A program made the translations under genes and the position numbers. Under the pieces are notes generated by a model. The model had not been told where the DNA came from, did no database searches, and saw only the letters and a list, made by a program, of their open reading frames with translations. This document shows positions 26,991 through 35,280 of a stretch of 64,000 nt of DNA, in pieces. Each line of letters begins with the position of its first letter. Position 1 is the stretch's first letter. The stretch lies in the NCBI GenBank assembly GCA_035638255.1, contig DASRAJ010000151.1, positions 1 to 64,000 on the forward strand, written 5' to 3'. Origin of the DNA: DASRAJ01 sp035638255. GTDB taxonomy: Bacteria > Bacteroidota > Bacteroidia > Chitinophagales > UBA10324.

Positions 26991-27633
26991 TCATAACGGA
27001 GAGTTTAAGCTGATCGTGATCTCAAGCCCGGAAGGATTTGAGCACGAGATATATGATGTGCAGGCAATGTTCAAAGCAGGAATGCAACATTTTCATCTCC
27101 GCAAACCTAAATTCTCAACGAATACATTACGTCACTACATTGAGAGAATTGACAAGAAGTATCACAACCGGATTGTTCTTCACTCTCATCATGAGCTTTG
27201 TATTCCATTCCGGTTGCGGGGCATTCACCTCACACGACGGCACCTAAAGAAAAATTATATCAAGAACTGGTTGCAGATGAAGTATATCAAGATGCGAAGA
27301 CCGAAAATTGAAATTACGGCGGGCTATCACACTATTACTTCGTTCAAGATTGAAAACCCCGGCTACAGTTACGTTTTTCTCAGTCCCATATTCGACAGCA
27401 TTTCAAAAGTGGGTTACAAGAGTACGTTCAGCCAGGATTCACTGGAGCAGATGCTGCACAAAACTTCTTATAACGTAATTGCATTGGGCGGTGTGGATGA
27501 AGATAAGATTGAGCAGGCGAAGAAGTGGGGCTTCAGTGGAGTCGCTGTGCTGGGAAGCTTGTGGAAGTCGAAAGATCCCGTTGAAAAATTTAAACGAATT
27601 CAATCGCTGTGCGAACAGATATCAAACAAGTGA
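26977..27633 (+). CDS. ThiE/TenI-like thiamine phosphate synthase paralog
   Basis: 218 aa from ATG 26977, preferred over 26953 because AGGAAG sits 8 nt before it and the protein then begins like relatives. It has the TIM-barrel pattern of ThiE/TenI: AGMQHFHLRKPKFS, RGIHLTRRH, and IALGGVDEDKIEQAKKWGFSGVAVLGSLW. It lacks the GQED motif of true ThiE, which the operon carries separately at 28378. The role is probably that of TenI (thiazole tautomerase) or a divergent synthase. It overlaps thiC by 14 nt and thiD by 25 nt. Confidence 0.82.
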   Translation: MSGNSHNGEFKLIVISSPEGFEHEIYDVQAMFKAGMQHFHLRKPKFSTNTLRHYIERIDKKYHNRIVLHSHHELCIPFRLRGIHLTRRHLKKNYIKNWLQMKYIKMRRPKIEITAGYHTITSFKIENPGYSYVFLSPIFDSISKVGYKSTFSQDSLEQMLHKTSYNVIALGGVDEDKIEQAKKWGFSGVAVLGSLWKSKDPVEKFKRIQSLCEQISNK

Positions 27634-28385
27634 TCAGCATTGCAGGATTTGATCCTACGGGCGGTGCAGGGATTCTCGCCGACATCAAAACCTTTGAGCA
27701 AACCGGTGTGTACGGATTCGGTGTCTGCAGTGCCATCACATTGCAAACGGAAGATGAGTTCAAAGGAGTAGCGTGGATTCCCTTGCATCAAATTGAATTG
27801 CAGCTTGACACACTGCTGAAGAAATACGAGGTAGAATTTCTCAAGATCGGTTTGATTCAAAGTTTCGAAGTACTCGATCAATTGGTTGAAGCGATCAGAA
27901 GAAAATATCCGCATGTAAAAATTATTTGGGATCCCATTCTTCGCGCTTCCGCAGGATTTCAATTTCATGAGGAAGCAGATGAAAATTTGGTACATGAAAT
28001 TCTTTCACAATTATTTCTTGTGACTCCAAACAGCGATGAAGCAAAAAGACTGATGCACGCTGAAGAAGCGTTGCAGGGTGCAAAAGGAATGGGGCGTTTC
28101 ACCAATGTGTTTTTGAAAAGCTATTCTCATCTGCAGCGTGATCACTGTGATGTTTTGATTGAACATGGAAGGGAACATTTTTTTAAAACAGAAATGCTAA
28201 GTGATTTAAGGAAACATGGAAGCGGTTGCGTTTTGTCCGCTGCAATTACTGCATCGCTTGCAAAAGGACTCAACTTGAAATCTTCCTGTGAAGCAGCGAA
28301 AGCATACACATTTGAATTTCTGAGAAGCTCAGAAGGATTACTTGGAAATCATTACCGCATAAAATTAATTTCAGAACATGCGTAA
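27609..28385 (+). CDS. thiD: Hydroxymethylpyrimidine (phosphate) kinase
   Basis: 258 aa ribokinase-fold enzyme that phosphorylates HMP and HMP-P to HMP-PP. Motifs: SIAGFDPTGGAGILADIKTF, WDPILRASAG, LVTPNSDEAKRL and the anion-hole/catalytic segment KHGSGCVLSAAI. The start is GTG at 27609; GTG at 27630 is an alternative that would remove seven residues, and neither has a clear ribosome binding site. It overlaps both neighbours, which fits tight coupling inside the operon. Confidence 0.92.
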   Translation: MRTDIKQVISIAGFDPTGGAGILADIKTFEQTGVYGFGVCSAITLQTEDEFKGVAWIPLHQIELQLDTLLKKYEVEFLKIGLIQSFEVLDQLVEAIRRKYPHVKIIWDPILRASAGFQFHEEADENLVHEILSQLFLVTPNSDEAKRLMHAEEALQGAKGMGRFTNVFLKSYSHLQRDHCDVLIEHGREHFFKTEMLSDLRKHGSGCVLSAAITASLAKGLNLKSSCEAAKAYTFEFLRSSEGLLGNHYRIKLISEHA

Positions 28386-29136
28386 ATCCATTGCCACACT
28401 TCATTATCTCACCCAGGATCTTCCTGACCGAACACATCAGGAGCAAGTGCGCATTGCATGTGAAGCAGGAGTAAAGTGGATTCAGTTGCGGGTGAAGAAA
28501 CCCCGTCCCGATAAAATCGGGACGGCGGTTGGGAGAGAGCAAATCCTTTCATCAAATTATGAATGGTTGATGATTGCCGAAGCAGCAAAAAAAATTTGCG
28601 ATCAATATCGCGCCACGCTTGTCATCAATGACAGTGTGTCAATCGCAAAAGCAGTGAATGCCGATGGTGTTCACCTTGGTCAGGAAGATGAATCAGTAGA
28701 AGAAGCAAGGAAGATTTTGGGTGAAGAAAAAATCATTGGCTGCTCAACTCACTCGCTGGAAGATTTACTCACTGCAAAAAATTTTGAAGTTGACTATTTC
28801 GGATTGGGTCCATTTCGTTTTACTTCAACAAAGGAAAATCTTGATGCTTTCTTAGGGCTTGAAGGAATAAAAAAAATAATTCAGCAAGCCCGAATAGCAG
28901 AAATCACAAAGCCTATTATCGCTATTGGAGGAATTCAGCTAAATGATGTGCATGCAATTTTAGAAGCAGGAGCTGACGGAGTAGCCGTTTCTTCTGCTAT
29001 AAATCTTTCTCACGATCCGGTTAAAGCAGGAAAAGAATTCCTCAAACAACTTTCCCATCGGGATTCCTTCGGAACAAACAAACTCTCCGAAGGAGTCCTG
29101 CGGACAAACAATTTCAAACTTGAAACTGAAGCATGA
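28378..29136 (+). CDS. thiE: Thiamine phosphate synthase ThiE with palindrome-encoded insertion
   Basis: 252 aa, longer than the usual 205-215. It joins HMP-PP and thiazole phosphate to thiamine phosphate. Motifs: WIQLRVKK, VINDSVSIAKAVNADGVHLGQEDE, IIGCSTHSLED, YFGLGPFRFTSTK, IAIGGIQLNDVHAILEAGADGVAVSSAI. Two additions stand out: about 15 residues near 38-55 (PRPDKIGTAVGRE) encoded by a perfect palindrome (28504-28524), and a 25-residue tail (SHRDSFGTNKLSEGVLRTNN) encoded by another inverted repeat (29065-29094). Both keep the frame open. Active-site segments are intact. Confidence 0.93.
   Translation: MRKSIATLHYLTQDLPDRTHQEQVRIACEAGVKWIQLRVKKPRPDKIGTAVGREQILSSNYEWLMIAEAAKKICDQYRATLVINDSVSIAKAVNADGVHLGQEDESVEEARKILGEEKIIGCSTHSLEDLLTAKNFEVDYFGLGPFRFTSTKENLDAFLGLEGIKKIIQQARIAEITKPIIAIGGIQLNDVHAILEAGADGVAVSSAINLSHDPVKAGKEFLKQLSHRDSFGTNKLSEGVLRTNNFKLETEA
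28504..28524. repeat. In-frame palindromic element inside thiE
   Basis: CGTCCCGAT (28504-28512), AAA, ATCGGGACG (28516-28524): perfect 9-bp arms. It falls in the loop after the first beta-alpha unit of ThiE where homologs have no extra residues. The core recurs at 19062 and 51254 in non-coding DNA. Confidence 0.75.
29065..29094. repeat. Inverted repeat encoding the ThiE C-terminal extension
   Basis: TCCTTCGGA (29065-29073) and TCCGAAGGA (29086-29094), a perfect 9-bp pair with a 12-nt loop, followed by GTCCTGCGGAC, a second small palindrome. GGAACAAAC and GGACAAAC also form a near direct repeat. It lies in the last 75 nt of thiE. Confidence 0.65.
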
Positions 29137-29903
29137 AACCTCTTATCATCAACGGCAAACATTTTCAATCCCGTCTCTTCCTCGGCACGGGGAAATTTTC
29201 TTCGAAGAAAATCATGGCGCAAACCATTGAATCATCGGCAACGCAGATGGTGACAGTAGCTTTAAAGCGGATTGATGTTTCAAAGCATCAGGAAGATTTA
29301 GGATTGTTTCTCAAATCAATGCCGATTCAATTATTGCCAAACACCAGCGGCGCTCGCAACGCAAAGGAAGCCATCCTCGCTGCAGAGCTCGGGAGAGAAG
29401 CTTTAGAAACGGAGTGGTTGAAATTGGAAATTCATCCGGACCCGCGTTACCTGCTTCCTGATCCGATAGAAACACTAATGGCGGCGGAAGAATTAGTGAA
29501 GCGTGGTTTCATCGTGTTGCCTTATGTGCACGCTGATCCTGTCTTGTGCAAGAAGTTAGAAGATGTCGGTACGGCCGCTGTAATGCCACTCGGGGCGCCC
29601 ATCGGCTCGAATAAAGGATTACAGACACGGGGAATGCTCGAGATCATCATTCGGGAGAGCAAAATTCCTGTTGTGGTGGATGCAGGCATCGGTGCGCCAT
29701 CACATGCAGCCGAAGCCATGGAGATGGGTGCGGACGCCGTGTTGGTGAACACTGCAATCGCTGTTGCAAATGATCCAATTGAAATGGCACGGGCATTCAG
29801 GTTAGCAGTAGAAGCAGGAAGAATTGCTTATGAAGCAAGGCTTGGAATAGCTTCTGATTTTGCTGAAGCGAGCAGTCCGTTGACAGCATTTCTTGAACAA
29901 TAA
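29133..29903 (+). CDS. thiG: Thiazole synthase ThiG
   Basis: 256 aa TIM barrel that forms the thiazole phosphate ring from DXP, dehydroglycine and ThiS-thiocarboxylate. Motifs: RLFLGTGKFSSKKIM (Schiff-base region), LLPNTSGARNAKEAI, WLKLEIHPDPRYLLPDP, CKKLEDVGTAAVMPLGAPIGSNKGL, VDAGIGAPSHAAEAMEMGADAVLVNTAIA. ATGA overlap with the thiE stop. Standard length. Confidence 0.96.
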   Translation: MKPLIINGKHFQSRLFLGTGKFSSKKIMAQTIESSATQMVTVALKRIDVSKHQEDLGLFLKSMPIQLLPNTSGARNAKEAILAAELGREALETEWLKLEIHPDPRYLLPDPIETLMAAEELVKRGFIVLPYVHADPVLCKKLEDVGTAAVMPLGAPIGSNKGLQTRGMLEIIIRESKIPVVVDAGIGAPSHAAEAMEMGADAVLVNTAIAVANDPIEMARAFRLAVEAGRIAYEARLGIASDFAEASSPLTAFLEQ

Positions 29904-29914
29904 ACAACTCTCCG

Positions 29915-29962
29915 TGTTTGCGCGACAAAAATTTTCTCGCAAAGACGAAAAGGCGCAAGGAA
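29915..29962. repeat. GCGAGAAAATTTTT...CTCGCAAAGACGAAAAGGCGCAAGG element between thiG and thiH
   Basis: Within the 67-nt gap: TTTGCGCGACAAAAATTTTC, then TCGCAAAGACGAAAAGGCGC and AAGG. The CGCAAAGACGCAAAGGCGCAA string is a well-known dispersed intergenic repeat type in Bacteroidota and other environmental genomes. Here it lies inside an operon and supplies the AAGG just before the thiH start. Confidence 0.55.
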
Positions 29963-29970
29963 AAATAACA

Positions 29971-31080
29971 ATGAGGTTTAGAGAAATATTTGATCAATAC
30001 AATTGGAATGAAGTATCTGCTTCCATCTACTCAAAGACTGAGGCAGATGTGATTGCTGCGTTGGAGAAAAACGGGAGCGCAACTCCGAAAGATTTCATGG
30101 CGCTTGTTTCTCCGGCTGCGGGAAAATTTTTGGAACCGATGGCACAACTCAGCCATCAACTCACGCGCAAGCGTTTTGGCAATGTGATTCAGATGTACAT
30201 ACCAATGTATCTCTCCAATGAATGTCAAAACATTTGTACTTACTGCGGCTTCAGTTATGATAACAAAATTGACAGGCTGACTTTAAGTGAAGAGCAAATG
30301 CTTCGTGAAGCGGAAGTAATCAAGCAGATGGGTTACGATCACATTTTGCTGGTGAGTGGTGAAGCGACCAAAGCCGTTGGTGCAGATTATTTTGAAAAGA
30401 TGATTAGGTTGTTGCGTGCACATTTCTCCAACATCATGATTGAAGTGCAGCCACTTGAGCAGGATGAATACGAGCGATTGATTGCAGCGGGCGTAAATTC
30501 AGTCCTGGTGTATCAGGAAACATATCATGAAGAGAATTACAAGCTCTATCACCCAAAGGGAAAGAAAAGTAATTTCAATTATCGTCTTGAAACACCCGAT
30601 CGTTTGGGAAGAGCTGAGGTACACCGGATTGGTATCGGCGCCTTGCTGGGATTAGAAGATTGGCGTATAGATTCATTCTTTACGGCCTTGCATCTTGACT
30701 ACCTCGAAAAAACTTTTTGGAAGACGAAGTACTCGATTTCATTTCCGCGATTGCGACCGGCAGTTGGATTCCGGGAGCCTAATCACCCAATGAGCGATAA
30801 AGAATTGGTGCAATTGATTTGTGCATGGAGAATCTTTAATGAGAATGTTGAACTCTCACTCTCCACCCGCGAGTCGCCTGGATTTCGTGATCATGTGATT
30901 AAGCTCGGGATCACTTCCATCAGCGCAGGATCGAAAACAGAACCGGGTGGATATGCCTGCCGGTTGAATGCGTTGGAGCAATTTGAAATTTCTGATGAAC
31001 GTTCCCCACGCGAAGTTGCTTCGATGATTGAAGCCCGGGGATATGAACCTGTTTGGAAGGATTGGGATAAAGTTTTTTGA
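29971..31080 (+). CDS. thiH: 2-iminoacetate synthase ThiH (radical SAM)
   Basis: 369 aa from ATG 29971, chosen because upstream codons only translate the repeat element and MRFREIFDQYNW is the usual beginning. The radical-SAM cluster motif is C85-QNI-C89-TY-C92 in SNECQNICTYCGF. It cleaves tyrosine to dehydroglycine for ThiG, an oxygen-independent route that implies micro-aerobic or anaerobic competence. VSGEATKAVG and LEDWRIDSFFTALHLDYL are family landmarks; the end has SAGSKTEPGGY. Confidence 0.95.
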   Translation: MRFREIFDQYNWNEVSASIYSKTEADVIAALEKNGSATPKDFMALVSPAAGKFLEPMAQLSHQLTRKRFGNVIQMYIPMYLSNECQNICTYCGFSYDNKIDRLTLSEEQMLREAEVIKQMGYDHILLVSGEATKAVGADYFEKMIRLLRAHFSNIMIEVQPLEQDEYERLIAAGVNSVLVYQETYHEENYKLYHPKGKKSNFNYRLETPDRLGRAEVHRIGIGALLGLEDWRIDSFFTALHLDYLEKTFWKTKYSISFPRLRPAVGFREPNHPMSDKELVQLICAWRIFNENVELSLSTRESPGFRDHVIKLGITSISAGSKTEPGGYACRLNALEQFEISDERSPREVASMIEARGYEPVWKDWDKVF

Positions 31081-31166
31081 AATTGAATCCAAAAGTGCAA
31101 ATCGAAATTTAAGACAGCTCCGTGGAGCGTAATGTTTATAGAGCAAAAAGAAAATTGAAAATACTG

Positions 31167-31186
31167 CAGCCCGATTAATCCGGGCG
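31167..31186. repeat. GCCCGATTAATCCGGGC palindrome before thiF
   Basis: GCCCG and CGGGC arms around ATTAATC, 10-30 bp upstream of the thiF start. A second small palindrome, GCTCCGTGGAGC, lies at about 31118-31129. Together they fill the 115-bp thiH-thiF gap and look like members of the dispersed small-palindrome class. Confidence 0.5.
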
Positions 31187-31195
31187 AAATGAGGG

Positions 31196-32305
31196 ATGAA
31201 TAATTTTACAAGCGAAGAAATCATACGTTACAGCCGTCAAATCGTGCTCAATGAGATCGGCGAGTCAGGTCAGCAAAAGCTGAAAGCAGCAAGCGTGTTG
31301 ATGATCGGTGCGGGCGGGCTTGGAGTTCCTGTCCTTCAATACTTAGCCGCATCAGGAGTCGGTAAAATTGGCATTATAGATGGCGATAAAATAGAGCTTT
31401 CAAATCTGCATCGGCAGGTTTTGTATGAAGCTTCGGAGATCGGAAGTTGGAAGTCAGAAGTTGCAAGAGTAAAATTGTTGAGATTGAATTCTGAGGTCAA
31501 AATCATTTCTTACCCTGAATTTCTTACTTCTGAAAATGCGACGGAAATTATTTCAGGCTACAGCATTATTGTTGATGGGTCTGATAATTTTCCCACGCGC
31601 TACCTGGTAAATGATGTTTGCGTGAAACTCGGCAAGCCATTCGTCTCAGGAGCAATTTTTAAATTCAGCGGTCAAGTTGGTGTGTTCAACTACAATGGCA
31701 GCGGAACTTATCGCTGCTTATTTCCTAATCCTCCCAAACCGGAGGAGCAACCTGATTGTAATGAAGCAGGAGTGATGGGAGTTGTTCCGGGATTGATTGG
31801 AATGATGATGGCGAATGAAGCGATCAAAATGATTTGCGGAATCGGAGAGGTGCTTGCCGGAAAAATTCTGAACGTTGATTTACTCACCAATAATTTTCAA
31901 ACATTTTCTTTCAGGCGCGATGACGAAGCTGTTGAAGAAATCAAATTATCACCGCTGCGCTCTTCTCATGACTTTGAAATGTTTTGTCACAGAACATCAT
32001 CCCCGGAAGCGGTGAAAGAAATTTCAGCAGAAGAGCTGAAGAAAATTTTTACAAACGGAAATAACATTCAGCTCATTGATGTGCGTGAGCCATTGGAGCA
32101 TGAAGAAGAAAACATTGGCGGCGAGTTAATTCCGTTTGAAGAAGTGATGAAACAAGCGGGAAGAATTTCAAGAGACAAACAAGTTGTTTTCTATTGCAAG
32201 GTTGGAATGCGAAGCCACATCGTTATTCAGCGGCTGCAGGAAAAATTCGGGATGAAGAATTTGTATAATCTCAGAGGAGGGATCAACCAATATTTTCAGC
32301 GATAA
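31196..32305 (+). CDS. thiF: ThiF/MoeB-type adenylyltransferase with C-terminal rhodanese domain
   Basis: 369 aa. Residues 1-245 form an E1-like domain: ATP motif GAGGLGVPVLQYLAASGVGKIG, DGDKIELSNLHRQ, and VDGSDNFPTRYLVNDVCV. Residues about 270-369 form a rhodanese domain with catalytic Cys in VVFYCKVGMRS. It should adenylate ThiS and may also relay sulfur. The zinc-binding CxxC pairs of E. coli ThiF/MoeB are not intact: the first appears as TYRCLF (one Cys) and the second pair is missing. Last gene of the thiamine operon. Confidence 0.9.
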   Translation: MNNFTSEEIIRYSRQIVLNEIGESGQQKLKAASVLMIGAGGLGVPVLQYLAASGVGKIGIIDGDKIELSNLHRQVLYEASEIGSWKSEVARVKLLRLNSEVKIISYPEFLTSENATEIISGYSIIVDGSDNFPTRYLVNDVCVKLGKPFVSGAIFKFSGQVGVFNYNGSGTYRCLFPNPPKPEEQPDCNEAGVMGVVPGLIGMMMANEAIKMICGIGEVLAGKILNVDLLTNNFQTFSFRRDDEAVEEIKLSPLRSSHDFEMFCHRTSSPEAVKEISAEELKKIFTNGNNIQLIDVREPLEHEEENIGGELIPFEEVMKQAGRISRDKQVVFYCKVGMRSHIVIQRLQEKFGMKNLYNLRGGINQYFQR

Positions 32306-32323
32306 TTTTCTTTACTTGGAAAA

Positions 32324-32557
32324 ATGTTCGTAATGCAGGTCGCAATAAAATCAAATACTGATATTGCCAGACAGATTGCTGTGCGGGTAAGAAAACTTCG
32401 TGTATCAGATCAACGCATCTTATTAGAAGCATTGAAGAAGAAAGAATTGCTTGATGGGGCAAGAAGAATTAGCAGAGAAGGAAGGAAGAAAACCCGCCGC
32501 AAAATTCCTATGAGCGAGATTGTTGAAATAGTAAGGCAAGTTCGCCATGCAAAATGA
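32324..32557 (+). CDS. Putative antitoxin partner of a PIN toxin
   Basis: 77 aa, basic and helical: IARQIAVRVRKLRVSDQRILLEALKKKELLDGARRI, ending SEIVEIVRQVRHAK. No defined family was recognised, but its size, charge and an 11-nt overlap with the following PIN-domain reading frame point to an antitoxin. A second in-frame ATG at 32333 could be the true start. It lies 18 nt after thiF and may be read through from the operon. Confidence 0.6.
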   Translation: MFVMQVAIKSNTDIARQIAVRVRKLRVSDQRILLEALKKKELLDGARRISREGRKKTRRKIPMSEIVEIVRQVRHAK

Positions 32558-32984
32558 GGATCACCTTGATCGTGTTATTATTGACACAAGCAGCATTGTT
32601 TCTCTTTGCATTAATAATCAGTTGGATGAATTGGTGAGATGGCATGTGGTATTAGATATCACAATCTTCAGTTGCAAAGAACATTGGGAGGAAATTTAAA
32701 GGGCGATGAATTATGAGCGTGTAAAGAATCCTCTGGCCTTCAATCCGAAAGTTTACCTTGACATTATAGAGAAAGTTCTGAAGATGATCGAAATTAATTT
32801 ACGATTCGATCGTGTCCCTGATGTAAACGATAATTATCTAATTGATCTCGCCTTCGCAGCTAAGTCATATTTCATTGTTACCGGTGATAAGCAATTGCGG
32901 AATCTCAAGCAGGTAAATCAGATCAGAATTATCTCCATCGCTGAGTGGCGCCAGTTTCTGAAATCGGTAACAAGGAGTTTGTAA
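32547..32984 (+). pseudogene. PIN-domain toxin (COG1569 type) with an in-frame stop
   Basis: Reading from ATG 32547: residues 1-50 (VIIDTSSIVSLCINN with the first catalytic Asp, then CKEHWEEI) end at TAA 32697-32699. The same frame continues without shift (RAMNYERVKNPLAF, VPDVNDNYLIDLAFA, YFIVTGDKQLRNL, IISIAEWRQFL) to 32984. All four acidic positions of the PIN fold are present on the two sides. The parsimonious reading is a single nonsense mutation inactivating the toxin. An internal ATG at 32706 exists but would give only the C-terminal half. Confidence 0.8.
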
Positions 32985-33029
32985 AAGAAAGTCTATACAA
33001 TCCCAGAGGAGGCATTCGGGAATATCTGG

Positions 33030-34079
33030 CTAAGGATTCTGTTTCCTGAAATAATTTTCTACGCGCTCCTTGACATTATCTCTGATGTTCACATAGAACA
33101 AATTGTAATCAGCACGGTGATAAATTTTTGTTTTTATCATAAATGCTCCCGGGAAACTCGGCTTCTCAACCCACAACATGCCATCATGCACCTGCGCATC
33201 GCATAGTTGCGGCAATACATGATTGAAGCGAAAAAGTATGGCGCCTTCATTTAAAGTATCATCGCAAAAAGCAGTGTCGCTTCTCCATGAAAGCGGGTTA
33301 GTACATACAGCGCAGTTCAATCCATTTGTGTAGTACGGGGGATAATAATTTTTCTCAAAGGTGTTCCAGGTGCAGAAACAATTGGTTTGATCGGCAGAAG
33401 TGCATGGTGGCAAAATCATTTTCAATGAATCAGCATTGATCGGCATTCCCACTAAATAAGCAGCGATTAATTTTTTCTGCAGTGATGAATCGGAAAAGAA
33501 ATCTTTCAGCAACCGGGAGGCATGTATCGTTCCCTGGCTGTGCGATGCAATGATGATCGGCCTTCCCTGATTGTAATGAACGAGATAAAATTGAAATGCT
33601 TTTTTCACATCAGCATAAGCAGTGTCGAGAGCGCGTTGAGCATCCCCTTTGTCTTTTGTTAAGAACGCAGAGAAATGCGCCTGCCGATACCGTGGTGCAT
33701 ATACTCTGCATGAGCCGTTGAAAACACTCGCCTGGTAGAGAATGGTCGTGTTATCTGTTTTCTTATTCAAGGCATCATCATTTACATCAGCGTTCCACTT
33801 GAATTTATTCTTGGGCTTGTCAGTAAATGTGGTAGGATGAATGAAAAAGACATCCGCGACGGCAGTCGCTTCGTTGTTCTTAAATTGATTGTTGGGGACA
33901 CTGTCAGCCGGATCTTTTTTATCCGGAAGGGCAGCCCAATTTTTTTCATTCGCATAATCCGGTACGGGAGGAACAGCACTTTTATTAAACGATGTTTCCA
34001 GCAGGTAACTCGGCCCGCCGCAGGATGAAAGAATAAAAAGAGGGAGAAGAAAACAGAAACTCTTTCTTCGAAAAATCAT
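33030..34079 (-). CDS. DUF3089 lipoprotein, alpha/beta-hydrolase-like
   Basis: 349 aa with lipobox FILSSC (Cys20) and a mature domain matching DUF3089: VADVFFIHPTTF near 73-84, YAPRYRQAHFSAF, then the nucleophile elbow IIASHSQGTIHASRLL. This is the pattern of a membrane-anchored esterase/lipase-like enzyme; no substrate is known. Its start is 1 nt after the lgt stop on the same strand, so both are co-transcribed. NCAVCTNPLSW near 270 is a typical cysteine pair of the family. Confidence 0.88.
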   Translation of the reverse strand: MIFRRKSFCFLLPLFILSSCGGPSYLLETSFNKSAVPPVPDYANEKNWAALPDKKDPADSVPNNQFKNNEATAVADVFFIHPTTFTDKPKNKFKWNADVNDDALNKKTDNTTILYQASVFNGSCRVYAPRYRQAHFSAFLTKDKGDAQRALDTAYADVKKAFQFYLVHYNQGRPIIIASHSQGTIHASRLLKDFFSDSSLQKKLIAAYLVGMPINADSLKMILPPCTSADQTNCFCTWNTFEKNYYPPYYTNGLNCAVCTNPLSWRSDTAFCDDTLNEGAILFRFNHVLPQLCDAQVHDGMLWVEKPSFPGAFMIKTKIYHRADYNLFYVNIRDNVKERVENYFRKQNP

Positions 34080-34080
34080 A

Positions 34081-35238
34081 TCAGGGTGTTGTTTGAGTTG
34101 AACGTCCCCTCCTTGATAAAATTATGCCGGCAATTCCAAGTATAACCATTATGACTGCAATGATTTGAGCCTGTGTTGCAGTCATGCCCAGGAAATGATA
34201 TCGTATGTCAACACGAATATTTTCCATGAAGAATCTCTCTATGCCATTTAAGACAAGGTAAATTGAAAACAACATTCCCGGGGTTTGAATTTTTTTTCTG
34301 ATGCTCCAGAGAAAGAGGAAAATGAGAATGGCAATCGTAGTTTCATAGAGTGGCGTTGGATAAACAGGTTCTGCAAGCTGGTAGCAAAATTTTCCGGTAC
34401 ATCCCGGAATCAACGTCCCTTCCTGAATAACATTGTGAGGATAGTTGAAAGCCCACGTCCAATCAGGAAGAAACCACCATGAAGGTTTTGGATGCATGTT
34501 CACGATTCCCCAGTCGCCATCTCCTGCAAGCTGACAACCGATTCGTCCAACACCATACGCGAGAATCAATCCGGGTGCCGCACTGTCCAGCATGTGCACC
34601 AGCGGGATTTTATTTCGACGGGCGTACCATAAAACTCCTGCGGCCCCCAAAATCAATCCGCCGTAAAAGGCAAGGCCACTGAAGGAAAAGATTGCTCCGA
34701 GCGGATCTTTGAAAAAATCGTCGAGGTGTTCAAGATTATCAAAAATCTTTGCGCCGAGCAGACCGAAAATGGCCGCAATGATGGTGATGTCGCCCACCAT
34801 TTGATAAGGGGAAACGAGTATCGTTTTCTCTTCAGGATTGGGCAGCCGTTCTTTTTCTTTCTCACGATATTTCAAAAACATCATGAGGCCCGCGACCACA
34901 ATTCCTCCGATGAGATTGCCACGCGTGGATAAAATAAAATCCTGCGGATCTTCCACCAGGTCGTGATAATGCAAAATCATTTCAATGATCTTGAAGCCGA
35001 GAATAAAGCCGATGATTCCATTCATCACCAGATCGCTGACACTTGCCGGCTTACCCACCAATATTTTTCTCGGAACAGCATGAAGCAATCCCTGTTTTTC
35101 CTTTCGCTTCAGTTCGAGAGCAAGCGTCCATGCAGCAAATAAGAATGCAACTGCCATCATAAAGCCGAAGCTCTGAATCGGCAACGGGATATATATTCCG
35201 GTAAGGTCCTTGATCAGATCAGATATGGTGGGATACAT
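34081..35238 (-). CDS. lgt: Prolipoprotein diacylglyceryl transferase
   Basis: 385 aa integral membrane protein, longer than the E. coli enzyme (about 290) and of the Bacteroidota type. It transfers diacylglycerol to the lipobox cysteine, the first step in maturing the many lipoproteins in this window. The signature is YGVGRIGCQLAGDGDWG, in place of GRxGNFxNGE. YPTPLYETTIAILIFLFLW and the final helices with GMTATQAQIIAV are family features. First gene of an lgt-DUF3089 pair. Confidence 0.9.
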   Translation of the reverse strand: MYPTISDLIKDLTGIYIPLPIQSFGFMMAVAFLFAAWTLALELKRKEKQGLLHAVPRKILVGKPASVSDLVMNGIIGFILGFKIIEMILHYHDLVEDPQDFILSTRGNLIGGIVVAGLMMFLKYREKEKERLPNPEEKTILVSPYQMVGDITIIAAIFGLLGAKIFDNLEHLDDFFKDPLGAIFSFSGLAFYGGLILGAAGVLWYARRNKIPLVHMLDSAAPGLILAYGVGRIGCQLAGDGDWGIVNMHPKPSWWFLPDWTWAFNYPHNVIQEGTLIPGCTGKFCYQLAEPVYPTPLYETTIAILIFLFLWSIRKKIQTPGMLFSIYLVLNGIERFFMENIRVDIRYHFLGMTATQAQIIAVIMVILGIAGIILSRRGRSTQTTP

Positions 35239-35280
35239 TGAGTCGTTTTCGGATTTCGGATTGTTGATGTCGGACTTGCG

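Noticed and set aside
32706..32984. Independent 92-residue gene
   Set aside because: It is the C-terminal half of a PIN domain in the same frame as the upstream half, separated only by one stop codon.
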